The notes beneath the pieces were generated by a model. The model ran no database searches and was not told the DNA's origin. It was given only the letters and a program-made list of their open reading frames with translations. From contig NC_092098.1 of assembly GCF_045679555.1 (NCBI RefSeq), forward strand, positions 17,249,038 to 17,313,037: a stretch of DNA of 64,000 bases, written 5' to 3'. The position numbers and the translations under genes were made by a program. Source of the stretch: Salvelinus alpinus (Eukaryota > Chordata > Actinopteri > Salmoniformes > Salmonidae). Positions within the stretch are counted from its first letter, which is position 1. Each line of letters opens with the position of its first letter. Below, piece after piece: positions 49,595 to 61,607 of the stretch.

Positions 49595-49600
49595 AATAAA
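49595..49600 (+). terminator. rpl36a: Poly(A) signal of rpl36a
   Basis: AATAAA lies 24 bases after the stop codon, giving the very short 3'UTR usual for ribosomal protein genes. Confidence 0.8.
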
Positions 49601-49725
49601 ATATGTACTCTAACTGTACTTGAACTTGTACTGTATTTACTGTCAGTTAATAAACCTTTATGCGTTGAAACATTGGAACCAATCAGATAAGGGATCTTGA
49701 GTTGTCTGGCACATGTAGTTACACA

Positions 49726-50075
49726 TTAAAGGTGCAATATGCAGAAATTACGCTACCATTTCCTAGTTGCTAAAATTCGAATAGTTTGCCTAATTTCATT
49801 TTGACAAATCAAGCAGTAATTGTGTAGAGAATCATTGTACCATAACTGAAATATGTTTTCCATAACCTAAAATATTGTATTTTCAGCTGTTTGAAGCTGG
49901 TATAGAAAACTGAAAATAAGACGCAAAATGACACTTAAGATCGGGAAGCATAGAAATAGCACACATAAAACTGATCTACTGCTTCTTAGACCTGCTTTCA
50001 ATGAGAATGAGTGACTGATCTATAACTCACATTTCTGTGAAATTTGGTCAGGCTGCCCAAAAAGATACATTGTAG
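49726..50075 (+). mobile_element. MITE, TTAA-type start
   Basis: It starts TTAAAGGTGCAATATGCAGA and contains GCTGTTTGAAGCTGGTATAG. Copies lie at 29116-29505. The right terminus appears lost near CATTGTAGC. It is non-coding and lies just after rpl36a. Confidence 0.65.
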
Positions 50076-50636
50076 CAATATATGTGTCTAGTGAAGCTTG
50101 GTGATGATACCTTCGCCCGAATTGACTTTCAATGGTGTGAAGCAAATTGCTACATAGTTATCTTGCTAGGGGGCAGAATGTTTCTAGTTGTTAAATACTT
50201 GTGAAGGAAAACAAACTAGATAATGCCTATGTATTATTCAGTGTTTCTAATGGAATAGTTGTGGATTTTACACTGACTCGGGAAGATGTACGCTTCATCC
50301 TGAACTTTCATTCCCCTCTTATGTATGTTTTCATTCACTGACTTGTAAAAAAAATCCTCAATGGAAGCAAGCTTAGAAACATTGAGACATCTGCATGAAT
50401 TTGTAGTGGTGACAACAGCCATGGTTTTATATTTAAACAAATTATTCATTTTTACGCTAGCCATTGACATTTAAAAAAACATCCAAGACAAGGTGCATAA
50501 AGAAAAGGCTGACAATTAACGAAGGACATCGCCTAACTAGACAATTCAAAATGTCCAGCATTCACTTCTGTTGATTCATGTACCAATAGTACTGTCCCAT
50601 TACATAGTATTCCATATTAGGTTGAAATCATTTGTA

Positions 50637-50642
50637 TTTATT
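50637..50642 (-). terminator. Candidate poly(A) signal of the glycine receptor gene
   Basis: AATAAA on the minus strand, about 600 bases after the stop at 51246. It is the first canonical hexamer I noted in that direction. Confidence 0.4.
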
Positions 50643-50831
50643 AACAATTTGCCAGAAACGAGTACAAAATACAATTCCGGGGAGGAGGGGAATCCAACAT
50701 TTCCATGCAGTCCTGCCTCAATATCTGGGCTTGTGCTTGCTCCATGAGGGTGACATTAAGTGTCCATAGTACAAGGACTACAATATTTGTGCTAATTAGT
50801 GCATTCCACTGGAATTGTAAAAAATAGAAAG

Positions 50832-51055
50832 TTAAAGGGGCAATATGCGTTTGGACTTAATTTATATCTACACATTTGATTCTTAAAGCACTAGCCTAAA
50901 AACATTCTTAAGTTTCATGGAGGGTCATTAATTGCATCCAGAGCGGTCTACACATTTGAGTGGTTATATTTCTCCAGCCCAATCCCATGGTTGTTTACCA
51001 AATCAGTGGTGGGGTGAAACTTTGTTATTGTATAAACTGCAGATTGCCCCCTTAA
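50832..51055. mobile_element. MITE bounded by TTAA
   Basis: TTAAAGGGGCAATATGCG and CTGCAGATTGCCCCCTTAA form the ends, with TTAA as likely duplicated target (piggyBac-like, inferred). It lies inside the presumed 3'UTR of the glycine receptor gene. Confidence 0.7.
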
Positions 51056-51245
51056 GGATGACACTTGGACTACATCAGGTTTGCTAACTTTAGTGAAAAA
51101 ATGAATGGAACTGGACATGCAGTCAATTATTTTTCCATTGGCACAGCGAATGGATTTGACATTGTCTGTAAAAGTGTTCTGTGGAAGACTAGGTTCAACT
51201 CCGTATTGGTTTTTAGTGCTGTAATTCAGTCCTCGTGTTGGTTTG

Positions 51246-51515
51246 TCACAGAGTAGCTCGGATGGCTTCATTCCGCAGCACTTTGTAGGTGAGCCAATAG
51301 AAAACATTGAAGCAGAGGAAACTCAGAGGGAACACAGCCCTAGATATGGTGTCGATCCTTTTTGCCCGATCTACAAACTGCCTGCGGATGTCATACAGTG
51401 GGAACCCATGAGGTAAGGCCTGAAAGATTGGGGCATCCATCTCTGGTGGTGCATCGCCTGCTACTCCATAACTATGGAGAAAATAGGCCTGGCTCTGCTC
51501 CACCAGCTCCTGCTC
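51246..51515 (-). CDS. glra4: Glycine receptor alpha subunit, last coding exon (GLRA4-like)
   Basis: This is a partial gene. After the acceptor CTTTCTTAG the exon reads EQELVEQSQAYFLHSYG, then FVDRAKRIDTISRAVFPLSF and LCFNVFYWLTYKVLRNE, ending IRATL with TGA, about 89 codons. The block FVDRAKRID plus the M4 membrane helix is diagnostic of glycine receptor alpha chains. The details (DTISRAVFP, YKVLR) fit GLRA4 best, alpha-2 and alpha-3 less well. Such subunits form glycine-gated chloride channels in the plasma membrane of neurons. Upstream exons (signal peptide, ligand domain, M1-M3) were not found between 51,516 and 64,000, so they lie beyond the window or after a very long intron. Confidence 0.85.
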   Translation of the reverse strand, partial: EQELVEQSQAYFLHSYGVAGDAPPEMDAPIFQALPHGFPLYDIRRQFVDRAKRIDTISRAVFPLSFLCFNVFYWLTYKVLRNEAIRATL

Positions 51516-51712
51516 CTAAGAAAGAACAAAAGGAAAAGGGCCAAATGTCTGTCACCCTCAGTCATAACCTGCAATATTTTCTCCACATTACTTGCTGCAT
51601 ACTGGATTATGATTCAAGTCTTGCAAAGTCAACAAGGTCTTTGTAAGAATTGGATTTTGTGATAAATACATTACGAGGTTAAATAGACAACCTTAACACT
51701 AAATGAGATCTA

Positions 51713-52916
51713 CAGTGCCTTCAGAAAGTATTCACAACCCTCGACTTTTTCCACATTTAAAGTGTGATAGAAAAAAATATTTGATTGCAATTTGTCAACA
51801 ATCTACACAATACTCAACTTGGATTTTTTATTTTTTTATTAATGGAAAATAAAATGTCTTAGATAAATATTCAACCTCACCGAGTCAATACATGTTAGAA
51901 TAACTTGTGGCAGCGAATACAGCTGTGACCTTTTCTAGGTAAGTCTAAGGGCTTTGCTCACTGGGATTGTACAATTTTTCAATACTTCAAGCTCTGTCAA
52001 GTTAGTTGTTGATCATTGCTAGACAGCCACTTAATTCTTGCCATAGATTTTCAAACCTAAACTTTATAAACTAGGCTAGTCAGAACCAGTCAACATTCAA
52101 GGATTTTTCCTGTGCTTCTCTATTCCATTTATTTGTATAAAAATAACTCCCTAGTCCTTGCTAAAGAAAAGTATAACCATAACATAATGCAGCCACCACG
52201 TTTGAAAATATGAAGAGTGGTACTCAGTGTTGTTGGATTTGCCCCAAACACAATTCTTGCTATTCAGAACAAAAAGTACATTTTCAGTTTTACTTTAGTG
52301 CCTACTGTACAGGCCTTCTTTTCACTCTATTTATGTTAGTATTGTGGAGTAACTACAATGTTGTTGACCCAGCCATTAAACTGTCTTAAAATCACCATTG
52401 GCCTTATGATGAAATCCCCGAAGGAAGGGCGCATGTATCTCTGTAGTGACTGGGTGTATTGATACAGCATCCAAAGTGTAATTAATGCTCAAAGGGATAT
52501 TCAATGTCTGCTTTTTTCTTTACCCATCTACCAAAAAGTGCCCTTTTTGCAAACCATTGAAAAACCTCCCTGGTCTTTGTGGTTGACTCTGTGCTTGAAA
52601 TGCATTGCTTGACTGCAGGACCTTACAGATAAGTGTTTTTGTGGGGTACAGAGATGGGGTAGTCATTGAGCCCATGCAACTTGTGACTTAAGCACATTTG
52701 TACTCCTGAATGTATTTAGGCTAGCCACAAGGGTTGAATACTTATTGACTCAAGACATTAATCTTTTCATTTATTAATTTGTAAACATATCTAAAAACAA
52801 TTCCACTGATATTATGGGGTATTGTGTGTAGATCAGTGACACAATCTCAATTTAAACTCAGGCTGTAACACAATGTGGAAAAAGTCAACAGGTGTCAATA
52901 CTTTCTGAAGGCACTA
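51713..52916. mobile_element. Tc1-like element, non-coding and degenerate
   Basis: It starts CAGTGCCTTCAGAAAGTATT after TA and ends AATACTTTCTGAAGGCACTA. The long inverted repeats include GACTTTTTCCACATTT and the reverse AATGTGGAAAAAGTC. There is no transposase frame in 1.2 kb. It lies in the presumed glra4 intron. Confidence 0.88.
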
Positions 52917-53359
52917 CCATTTTGTTTTTCTAAGTGAACAAACAGTGGAATACCCCATTAAACTAAACTCCAGCCAGCATGAGAAATGTAGTTTTTTTTA
53001 CCCTGGCACAGACGCTGCACTGCTGAGGGCCAGGCAGGGTCCCCTGGGAGGAGTTATTGCCTGGCAAGTTGTTACCTTTCACTTGGCTGCTCTCCCCACT
53101 TCCACTTCTCTGCTAATAAACCCAGAGCAACATGGAGGTCTAGCAAGCATACATGAATACTGTGATTCAATCTAAACAACATGCAGTGACACATTACTGA
53201 TTTACATTCATTTTTCAAATGTTGTACATTTAATAAAGTCCGACATACCAACTGAGTGTAAAGATCTCAAAATAACAGGAGAACTAGGAGAAACAGTAGG
53301 CTACCTGGTCCCTGGAACTGATATAGATGCAAGTGTCAGGGAAAGATAGATAATTTGAG
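52917..53359. other. No feature recognised
   Basis: Probably intronic. A short open frame at 52,945-53,175 has no domain. Confidence 0.4.
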
Positions 53360-54440
53360 TAATGCTTCATTTTAAGGCGTCCTTATTACAGTGTAATTAC
53401 ACTAAGTATTGTAGTTAATTGTAATAACATGTAACTGGTGGTAATTGCGGTCTGTAATTACAGAGGTGTAACAACAAATGCTTGTTACCATGCTTGTTAC
53501 AAATGGGCAAGTTTCTACTAAATTCACCTATTTAGTGTTTCGTTTCTTCCCTGCTGCATCGCATTTAGTGATAACTGTCACAGGGACTATAATCTTTTGT
53601 GCACTGGGTGTCCGCTGAGGTGATCCTAACTGACCTAAGACAGGGAATTTTACTAGGATTTAATGTCAGGAATTGTGAAAAACTGAGTTTAATTGTATTT
53701 GGCTAAGGTTAATGTAAACTTCCGACTTCAACTGTATATATAAATACAACTTGTGTACATTACCCATTATGACAACCTGAACCTCCTTGCCATCCAAGTG
53801 AGAGGATAAATCCATAAGTACAATGTAATGTGATACAATGTGATACAGGATTTAGCTGTTTACAATAAAGTGTATTTTGAGGTGAACTTACATAGTACAT
53901 TACCCATTCTGACAACCTGGTCCTCATTTTAAGGCTTCCGGAAGCGCCATCCAAGTGGGAGGATAAGCACGCTAGTACACCAGAATGCATGTAATATCTG
54001 TAAGACCAATGCAAATACTAGGTGCTACACAGGATTTAGGTAGTTAAAATTTAGAGTATGTTGGGTACTTGTAATTAATGTGTACTTATATTGTATGTTA
54101 CCCATCCTGACCCTCATTTTTAAGCTTCTGGAAACCCCATCCAAGTGAGAAAATAAACACAAGTACACCACAGAGTACATGTAATATCTGCAAAAGTACA
54201 ATGTAATTACTTGGTGTTACACAGGATTTAGCTAGTTAAAATTAAGGGTATCTTGATGAGTACTTGTAATAATTGTGTACCTACAAAGTACGTTACTCAT
54301 TCTGACAATCTAGTCGTGAGAAAATAAACACACTAATAGACCACAGACTACATATCTGGAATGATTACATGGTTGTTGATAGTTCTTACACGGGATGTAG
54401 CTATTTAAAGTGATGTGTAACTATACCTATGAGCAATTTC
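53360..54440. repeat. Diverged tandem array interrupted by a Tc1 end
   Basis: Units share TACATTACCCATTCTGACAA, then CATCCAAGTGAGA, ACATGTAATATCTG and ACACAGGATTTAGCTAGTTA. Unit starts are near 53,755, 53,893, 54,098 and 54,290, so the period varies from 140 to 205 bases. Related text before 53,604 suggests the array once extended left of the Tc1 piece. No coding is seen. Confidence 0.65.
53604..53734. mobile_element. Single terminal repeat of a Tc1 element
   Basis: It ends AACTTCCGACTTCAACTG then TA, the reverse of the well-known salmonid Tc1 start CAGTTGAAGTCGGAAGTTTA (the Tss/Sleeping Beauty group). The inner repeat text GATCCTAACTGACCTAAGAC is also typical. The rest of the element is gone. 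Confidence 0.85.
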
Positions 54441-54521
54441 TATATAATTACTTATTACCAAGTGAAAATACCTACAAAAGAGCTTCTACTTCATCTACTT
54501 CTACAGCTTTATTGCAAAATA

Positions 54522-54977
54522 CCCTTACAATTTTTTTTAACCTTTTGTGAAGGAATTTTGCAGGTGTCCTGCAGGAATCCTGTAGGATTGACAAAATCCT
54601 GCAGTAGTATGACTTGTCCTGCAGAAATGTTGAAAATTCTGCACAAACATGACAATTCCTGCAAGAATCCTGCAGGACCGAAACCTGCAGGATATGGCAA
54701 TTCCCACAGGACCAAGTAAATCCCAGCACGAATCCTGCCGAACCGCCCTTGCAAAAAAAAGATTGCAGTCAGAGTGCAGTATAACTGCAGTATGTTGCAA
54801 ATACTGCGTAAAGTTTTTTTTACTGCAGTAATTTTACAGTGTAACTGCAGTTACAGTGCAGTATAACTTCAGTTACGGTGCAGTATAACTGCAGTTATTC
54901 TGCAATTACTGCGTCCAAAATACCATAGTTGACTGCAGGTACTGCAGCTTCAAAACTGCAATATTTTTTTGTAAGGG
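54522..54977. mobile_element. CTGCAG-rich palindromic DNA element
   Basis: It is bounded by CCCTTACAATTTTTTTT and ATTTTTTTGTAAGGG, short inverted repeats. Between them about a dozen CTGCAG hexamers occur, first as TCCTGCAGGA-type units, then as ACTGCAGTWA-type units. It is non-coding. The class is unknown and no target duplication is seen. Confidence 0.55.
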
Positions 54978-55011
54978 TGAATCCTGCAGGATTTTGATAT
55001 TCCTGCAGTGT

Positions 55012-55127
55012 TCATGGCGGCGCACAATTGGCCTAGGGTCATCCTGGTTAGGGGAGGATTTGGCTGGGGTAGGCTGTTATTGTAAGATAAGAATTTGTTC
55101 TTAACTGACTTGCCTAGTTAAATATTC
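55012..55127 (+). mobile_element. 5'-truncated SINE
   Basis: GGCGGCGCACAATTGGCCTA to the shared tail AAGAATTTGTTCTTAACTGA. It is the 3' half of the SINE type seen at 25941-26165. Confidence 0.75.
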
Positions 55128-55413
55128 GGTAAGGCCATATCAGATATTCAAACTACTGGAGGAGATAAAGTGTGTGTGTGGTGGTGAGCGCACATCATTT
55201 TGTATATAGCTAGCTAGTTTTTGATTACCCAAAAATGTGTTTTAAACTTTCCTTTACAATCAACAAGAAGAAGATGCACGGTCATGTGACATCTTGGTCA
55301 CCATAGCAACAGTTGAGGAAATGGCTGCCAGGCAGTTTAGCTAGCTAGTTCAAGTACTGCTAATATAACTTTACTTTTTTAACAGGTAAAGAGTTAGAGA
55401 AACATACTAAAAC

Positions 55414-57245
55414 TAGAGGTCGACCGATTAATCGGAATGGCTGATTAATTAGGGCCGATTTCAAGTTTTCATAACAATCGGAAATCGATATTTTTGGACA
55501 CCGATTTGGCCGATTTTTTTATTTTTATTTATTCAACTAGGCAAGTCAGTTAAGAACACGTTCTTATTTTCAATGACGGCCTAGGAACGGTTAGTTAACT
55601 GCCTTGTTCAGGGGCAGAACGACAGATTTTTACCATGTCAGCTCGGGGATTCGTTTTTGCAACCTTCCGGTTACTAGTCCAACGCTCTAACCACCTGCCT
55701 TACATTGCACTCCACGAGGAGCCTGCATGGCAGGCTGACTACCTGTTACAAGAGGGCAGCAAGAAGCCAAGGTAAGTTGCTAGCTAGCATTAAACTTATC
55801 TCATAAAAAAACAATCAACCTTAACATAATCACTAGTTAACTACACATAGTTGATGATATTACTAGTTTATCTAGTGTCCTGCGTTGCATATAATCGATG
55901 CGGTGCCTGTTCATTTCTTATCGAATCATAGCCTACTTCGCCAAACGGGTGATGATTTAGCACTGTCGTTGCACAAAACCTAACCATAAACATCAATGCC
56001 TTTCTTTAAAATCAATACACAAGTATATATTTTTAAACCGGCATATTTAGTTAATATTGCCTGCTAACATTAATTTCTTATAATTAGGGAAATTGTGTCA
56101 CTTCTCTTGCGTTCCGTGCAAGCAGTCAGGGTATATGCAGCAGTTTGGGCCGCCTGGCTCATTGCGAATTGTGTGAAGTCCATTTATTCCTAACAAAGAC
56201 CGTAATTAATTTGCCAGAATTGTACATAATTATGACATAACATTGAAGGTTGTACAATGTAACAGCAATATTTAGACATAGGGATGCCACCCGTTAGATA
56301 AAATACGTAACGGTTCCGTATTTCACTGAAAGAATAAACGTTTTGTTTTCGAAATGATAGTTTCCGGATTCGGCCATATCAATGACCAAAGGCTCGTATT
56401 TCTGTGTGTTATTAAGTTATAATTAAGTCTATGATTTGATATTTGATAGAGCAGTCTGATTGAGCGATGGTAGGCAGCAGTAGGCTCGTAAGCATTCATT
56501 CAAACAGCACTTTCGTGTGTTTGACAGCAGCTCTTCGCTGTGCTTCAAGCATTGAGCTGTTTATGACTTCAAGCCTATACACTCCCGAGATTAGGCTGGT
56601 GTAACTAGCTAGTTTACCGAGGTGCGCGCTAATAGCGTTTCAATCGGTGACGTCACTTGCTCTGAGACTTGGAGTAGTTGTTCCCCTTGCTCTGCAAGGC
56701 CCGCGGCCTTTGTGGAGCGATGGCTAACAATACTTCGAGGGTGGCTGTTGTCGATGTGTTCCTAGTTCGAGCCCAGGTAGGGGCGAGGAGAGGGACGGAA
56801 GCTATACTGTTACACTGGCAATACTAAAGTGCCTATAAGAACATCCAATAGTCAAAGGTATATGAAATACAAATGGTATAATAGAGAGAAATAGTCCTAT
56901 AATTCCTATAACTACAACCTAAAACTTCTTACCTGGGAATATTGAAGACTCATGTTAAAAGGAACCACCTCCTTTCATATGTTCTCATGTTCTGAGCAAG
57001 GAACTTAAACGTTAGCTTTTTTACATGGCACGTATTGAACTTTTACTTTCTTCTCCAACACATTGTTTTTGCATTATTTAAACCAAATTGAACATGTTTC
57101 ATTATTTATTTGAGGCTAAATTGATTTTATTGATGTATTATATTAAGGTAAAAGAAAAGTGTTCATTCAGTATTGTTGTAATTGTCATTATTACAAATAA
57201 ATAATCGGTATCGGCGTTGAAAAATCATAAATCGGTCGACCTCTA
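55414..57245 (+). mobile_element. hAT-type non-autonomous element, longest complete copy
   Basis: The ends TAGAGGTCGACCGATTAATC and AAATCGGTCGACCTCTA are flanked by perfect 8-base duplications ACTAAAAC at 55406-55413 and 57246-57253. It is 1,832 bases with the SINE at 55520-55707. A B-box-like AGTTCGAGCCC lies near 56,766. No transposase frame is found. Confidence 0.92.
55520..55707 (-). mobile_element. tRNA-headed SINE inside the hAT element
   Basis: In reverse: tail AGTTAAGAACACGTTCTTAT, body GGCAGTTAACTAACCGTTCC, head GTGGTTAGAGCGTTGGACTA. It is the same insertion as in the copies at 7192 and 36950. Confidence 0.85.
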
Positions 57246-57253
57246 ACTAAAAC

Positions 57254-58050
57254 TGCAACAAATGTCTATATAAACATGTTAGGGGGTCGCATAGTTATTT
57301 TTTAATGTTGTTTGCAGAATATTTTATGAGTAAATTAGCTATCTTAGCTAGCATGTGCTCTACATAGCATTGACAAAACAAAACATTTAACTTTTGCTTC
57401 CATGGAAAGTGACAAATGAGGTTTGATATCACCCCCCTGCTCTGTCTCTTTAGTACTGTTGTCACAAGTTAGGCTATAATGTTTCATTGCTTATTGGCTT
57501 GCACTTGACGACGGTAACCAAGTCACAAGACTGAACATGACGTATAAATAAGGAAGTGATTGAATTGGGGGTTAAAAACATTGTTTAAAACAATGTTCCA
57601 AATTGCATACTTGCGTTTTCCCGTTCTTTCAAGGGTGATCTTCCAAGAACACCTGAGAGAGCATACCGTCTAGTATAGGAGAACACAGAGCGCTTAAAAT
57701 CTGTTACATTTGAAACGTACTTCGACATGACCTCTAACCTAAATAGGAAACTGCATCATCATGCAGCCGACACCAACAAAGCTAGCTTTTATGCTAGCTA
57801 GCTACATCTGTTTACATTGTAGCAACTAGTGCTAGCAATTCAGTGAACAACTATCCCAGAATGGAAATATTTAACATGAATAACAAGTAACAGAATCGAT
57901 TTTCTCTGTACCTGTTAGTGAATTAAGCTGACACCAAACAGAATCATTTTAGGTTGGGTCCTCCTCTCACAAATTGCTTGGTCTGCTGCTACATTTAAAA
58001 AAAAAAAATGTTTTGTGCTGCTACATCATTGTGGACGTATGACAGGTAAT
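57254..58050. other. No gene recognised
   Basis: AT-rich sequence with several GCTAGCTA motifs. No mobile element could be assigned. Confidence 0.4.
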
Positions 58051-60655
58051 CTTTCAAATCAAATCAAACTTTATTAGTCACATGCGCCGAATAGACCTTA
58101 CCGTGAAATGCTTACTTACAAGCCATTAACCAAAAGTGCAGTTCAAGAAAGAGTTAAGAAAATATTTACCAAATAAACTAAAGTAAAAAATTATAAAAAA
58201 GTAACAACAAAATAATAACGAGGCTAAATACAGGGGGTACCGGTACCGAGTCAATGTGCGGGGGTACAGGTTAGTCAAGGTAATTTGTACATGTAGGTAG
58301 CGGTGAAGTGAAACAGCAAGTAGCAGCAATGTACAAAACAAATGGAGGGGGGTGGGGGGTCAATGTAAATAATCTGGTGGTCATTTGATTAATTGTTCAG
58401 CAGTCTAATGCCTTGGGGGTAGAAACTGTTAAGGAGCCTTTTGGTCCTAGACTTGGCTCTCCGGTACCGCTTGTCGTGCGGTAGCAGAGAACAGTCTGTG
58501 ACTTCGGTGACTGGAGGCCTTCCTCTGACTCCGCCTAGTATATAGGTCCTGGATGGCAGGAAGCTTGGCCTCAGTGATGTACTGGGCCGGACGCACTACC
58601 CTCTGTAGCACCTTACGGTCAGATGTCGAGCAGTTGTCATACCAGGCAGTGATGCAACCGGCCAGGATGCTCTCGATGGTGCAGCTGTATAACTTTTTGA
58701 GGATCTGGGGACCCATGCCAAACCTTTTCAGTCTCCTGAGGGGGAAAAGGTTTTGTCGTACCCTCTTCACAACTGTCTTGGTGTGTTTGGACCCTGATAC
58801 CCTAACTCTCAACCTGCTCCACTACAGCCCCTTCAATGTTAATTGGGGCCTGTTCGGCCGGACTTTTGTTGTAGTCCACGATCAGCTCCTTTGTCTTGCT
58901 CACATTGAGGGAGAGGTTGTTGTCCTGGCACCACACTGCCAGGTCTCTGACCTCCTCCCTATAGGCTGTCTCTTCGTTGTCGGTGATCAGTCCTACCACT
59001 GTTGTGTCGTCAGCAAACTTAATGATGATGTTGGAGTCATGCATGGTCACGTGGGTGAACAGGGAGTACAGGAGGGGACTAAGCACACACCCCTGTGGGG
59101 CCCCAGTGTTGAGGATCAGCGTAGCAGACGTGTTGTTGCCTACGCATTACTACCACACTGACGAGTCTAATCATGTAGGTATTAGACTCGGTCAGGGAGA
59201 GGTTGAAAATGTCAGTGAAGACACTTGCCAGTTGGTCTGCGCATGCTTTGAGTACACGTCCTGGTAATCGATCTGGCCCCATGGCTTTGTGAATGTTGAC
59301 CTGTTTAAACGTCTTGCTCACATAGGCTAACGAGAGCGTTATCACACAGTCGTACAGAACAGCTGGTGCTCTCATGCATGCTTCAGTGTTGCTTGCCTCT
59401 CAGCGAGCATAAAAGGCATTTAGCTCGTCTGGTAGGCTCGCGTCACTGGGCAGCTCGTGGCTGGGTTTCCCTTTGTAGTCCGTAATAGTTTAAGCCCTGC
59501 CACATCCGACGAGCGTCAGAGCCGGTGTAGTAGGATTCAATCTTAATCCTGTATTGACGCTTTGCTTGTTTGATGGTTACTCTGAGGGCATAGCGGAATT
59601 TCTTATAAGCGTCCGGATTAGCGTCCCACTCCTTGAAAGCGGCAGCTCTAGCCTTTAGCTCGATGCGGATGTTGCCTGGAATCCATGGCTTCTGGTTGGG
59701 ATATGTATGTACGGTCACTGTGGGGACAACGTCGTCAATGCACTTATTGATGAAGCCGATGACTGAGGTGGTATACTACTCAATGCCATTTGATGAATCA
59801 TGGAACACATTCCAGTCTGTGCTAGAAAAACAGTCCTGTAGCGTAGCATCCGTGTCATCTGACCACTTCCGTATTGAGCGAGTCACTGGTACTTCCTGCT
59901 TTAGTTTTTGCTTGTAGGCAGGAATCAGAAGAATATAATTATGGTCAGATTTGCCAAATGGAGGGCGGGGGATAGCGTTGTATGCATCTCTGTGTTAGGT
60001 ATGCGTAACTGGCTGTAAGGGAGTCAGGTGCAGGAGAGCAGAATTTGGGGAGCAAACGGAGCCTTTTATTTAGGCGAACAAAACACACGGCACAAAGAAC
60101 ACTAAACACAATATGGGTTGACATAAGCCAGCGCAACCAGTCTAACGTGCGCAAACACGAAACAATAAACAATTCCACACACAGACATGGGGGGAACAGA
60201 GGGTTAAATACATGACAAGTAATGAGGGAAATGTAAACCAGGTGTGTGGGAAAACAAGACAAAACAAATGGAAAATGAAAGGTGGATCGGCGATGGCTAG
60301 AAGACCGGTACCGTCGACTGCCGAAACACCGCCCGAACAAGGAGAGGAACCGACTTCGGCGGAAGTCGTGACACTCTGTGTGTGGAGTAGAGGTGGTCTA
60401 GAGTTTTTTTTCCCTCTGGTTGCATATGTGACATGCTGTTAGAGATGAGGTAAAACGGATTTAAGTTTGCCTGCATTAAAGTCCCCAGGCCACTAGGAGC
60501 ACCGCTTCTGGATGAGCATTTTCTTGTTTGCTTATGGCCTTATACAGCTGGTTGAGTGCAGCCTTAGTGCCAGCATCGGTTTGTGGTCATAAATAGACTG
60601 CTACGAATAATATAGATGAGATCTCTTTTGGTCGATAATGTGGTCTACATTGTAC
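58051..60655 (-). mobile_element. LINE, Rex1/CR1-like, split by a solo LTR
   Basis: Reading on the minus strand from the 5' side: endonuclease with WPGDFNAGKLKSVL (about 60,480); RPPFGKSDHNYILLIPAYKQ (59,900); a linker frame with KPWIPGNIRIELKARAAAF; reverse transcriptase with KQVNIHKAMGPDRLPGRVLK, then IIIKFADDTTVVGLI, and LRRLKRFGMGPQILKKLYSC with TIESILAGCITAWYDNC. The 3' end is ACTAATAAAGTTTGATTTGA. Several frameshifts and stops occur. The upstream endonuclease start is missing. Confidence 0.88.
59993..60373 (-). mobile_element. Solo LTR inside the LINE endonuclease region
   Basis: TG...CA ends (TGTTAGGTATGCG and AAGTCGTGACA) and five-base duplications CTCTG at 59988-59992 and 60374-60378. 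It is the same family as 32617-32981, in reverse. It is younger than the LINE it splits. It is a fossil without internal region. Confidence 0.88.
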
Positions 60656-61607
60656 ATTCATACATTGTACAGAGGCAGAAGCAAAAAATAAATTATTGTA
60701 AAATAAATTATTTTGCTTACGTTTAAGAATGATAAATAGCCAGGATAGTGGTGTTTCGCTGTGAAGCTAAAATTACATTGCATTAGGACCACTGGTGTTT
60801 TATTTCCAATGAGCAGGTTTGCATTGTGATAAATTCATACAACTATAACACCCATGCATATTATTAAATGATGCTGATGTTCACGATTAGCTTGGTTTTA
60901 TATTCACCTTATGCATTGATAACTAAATGATAGGCGACATGATGCAATACAACTAGATTAGAAGGCCTAGACCAGGGGTACTAAAGTACTATTTGAGGTC
61001 CAGTCAAACACATTTCCTTGGTGGAAAAGGTCCGGATGGATAATGTAATTTATCGGCGTTGTAACAAACCCCCACCTCGCAACCCATGCGACCCCAAAAT
61101 GTTCACACCCCTCTTGTTGGCAGTGAGAAAAGGTTGCAGTTTTAAAGTGAATTTCCAGCAATTCTACACATTTAGCACGGGGCAGATTTTTATGGCTGTT
61201 TTAAAGTTCATTTCCTGCAATTATATGCATTTTCCATGTCTTGTGTGTGTTTATAGTATACCAGGGGTCGAAGCCCGACCGAGTAAAATAAATAATAAAA
61301 TAAAAAACTATTTTGGGGGTGTGTCAATCTGCGGTACGTATTGACCCCGTTCTGTGTCCGGATCCGTTCCGCCAGATGAGTATGGAGGGCCTAGACTATT
61401 TCATCCTAATGTAAGCTAAATGTATTGGATACAAAACAAACACTGGCAATGTCCACTTTAATTATATGCATGCATATCAAACAGGAATAATATTAAATTA
61501 ACACACCATTGTAATATTATTACTCTCTCCCTACAGGGGATTAGACAGATGAACTGCAGCCCAAATTCCCAAGCCTCAAACCAGAACAGTAGGGAGACAT
61601 CAATACT
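60656..61607. other. No gene recognised
   Basis: The stretch from about 60,972 (CCAGGGGTACTAAAGTAC) has a hAT-like start, but no matching end or duplication could be fixed. No coding is seen. Confidence 0.35.

Noticed and set aside
54500-55000. CRISPR-like array of CTGCAG repeats
   Set aside because: Spacers are irregular, repeats are short palindromes, and the context is a vertebrate nuclear genome.
58553-59161. 202-codon plus-strand open frame
   Set aside because: It is the antisense of LINE reverse transcriptase; the minus strand carries the FADD box and flanking motifs.
60972-61380. Possible hAT MITE
   Set aside because: The start resembles a hAT end, but no matching right end or 8-base duplication could be found.
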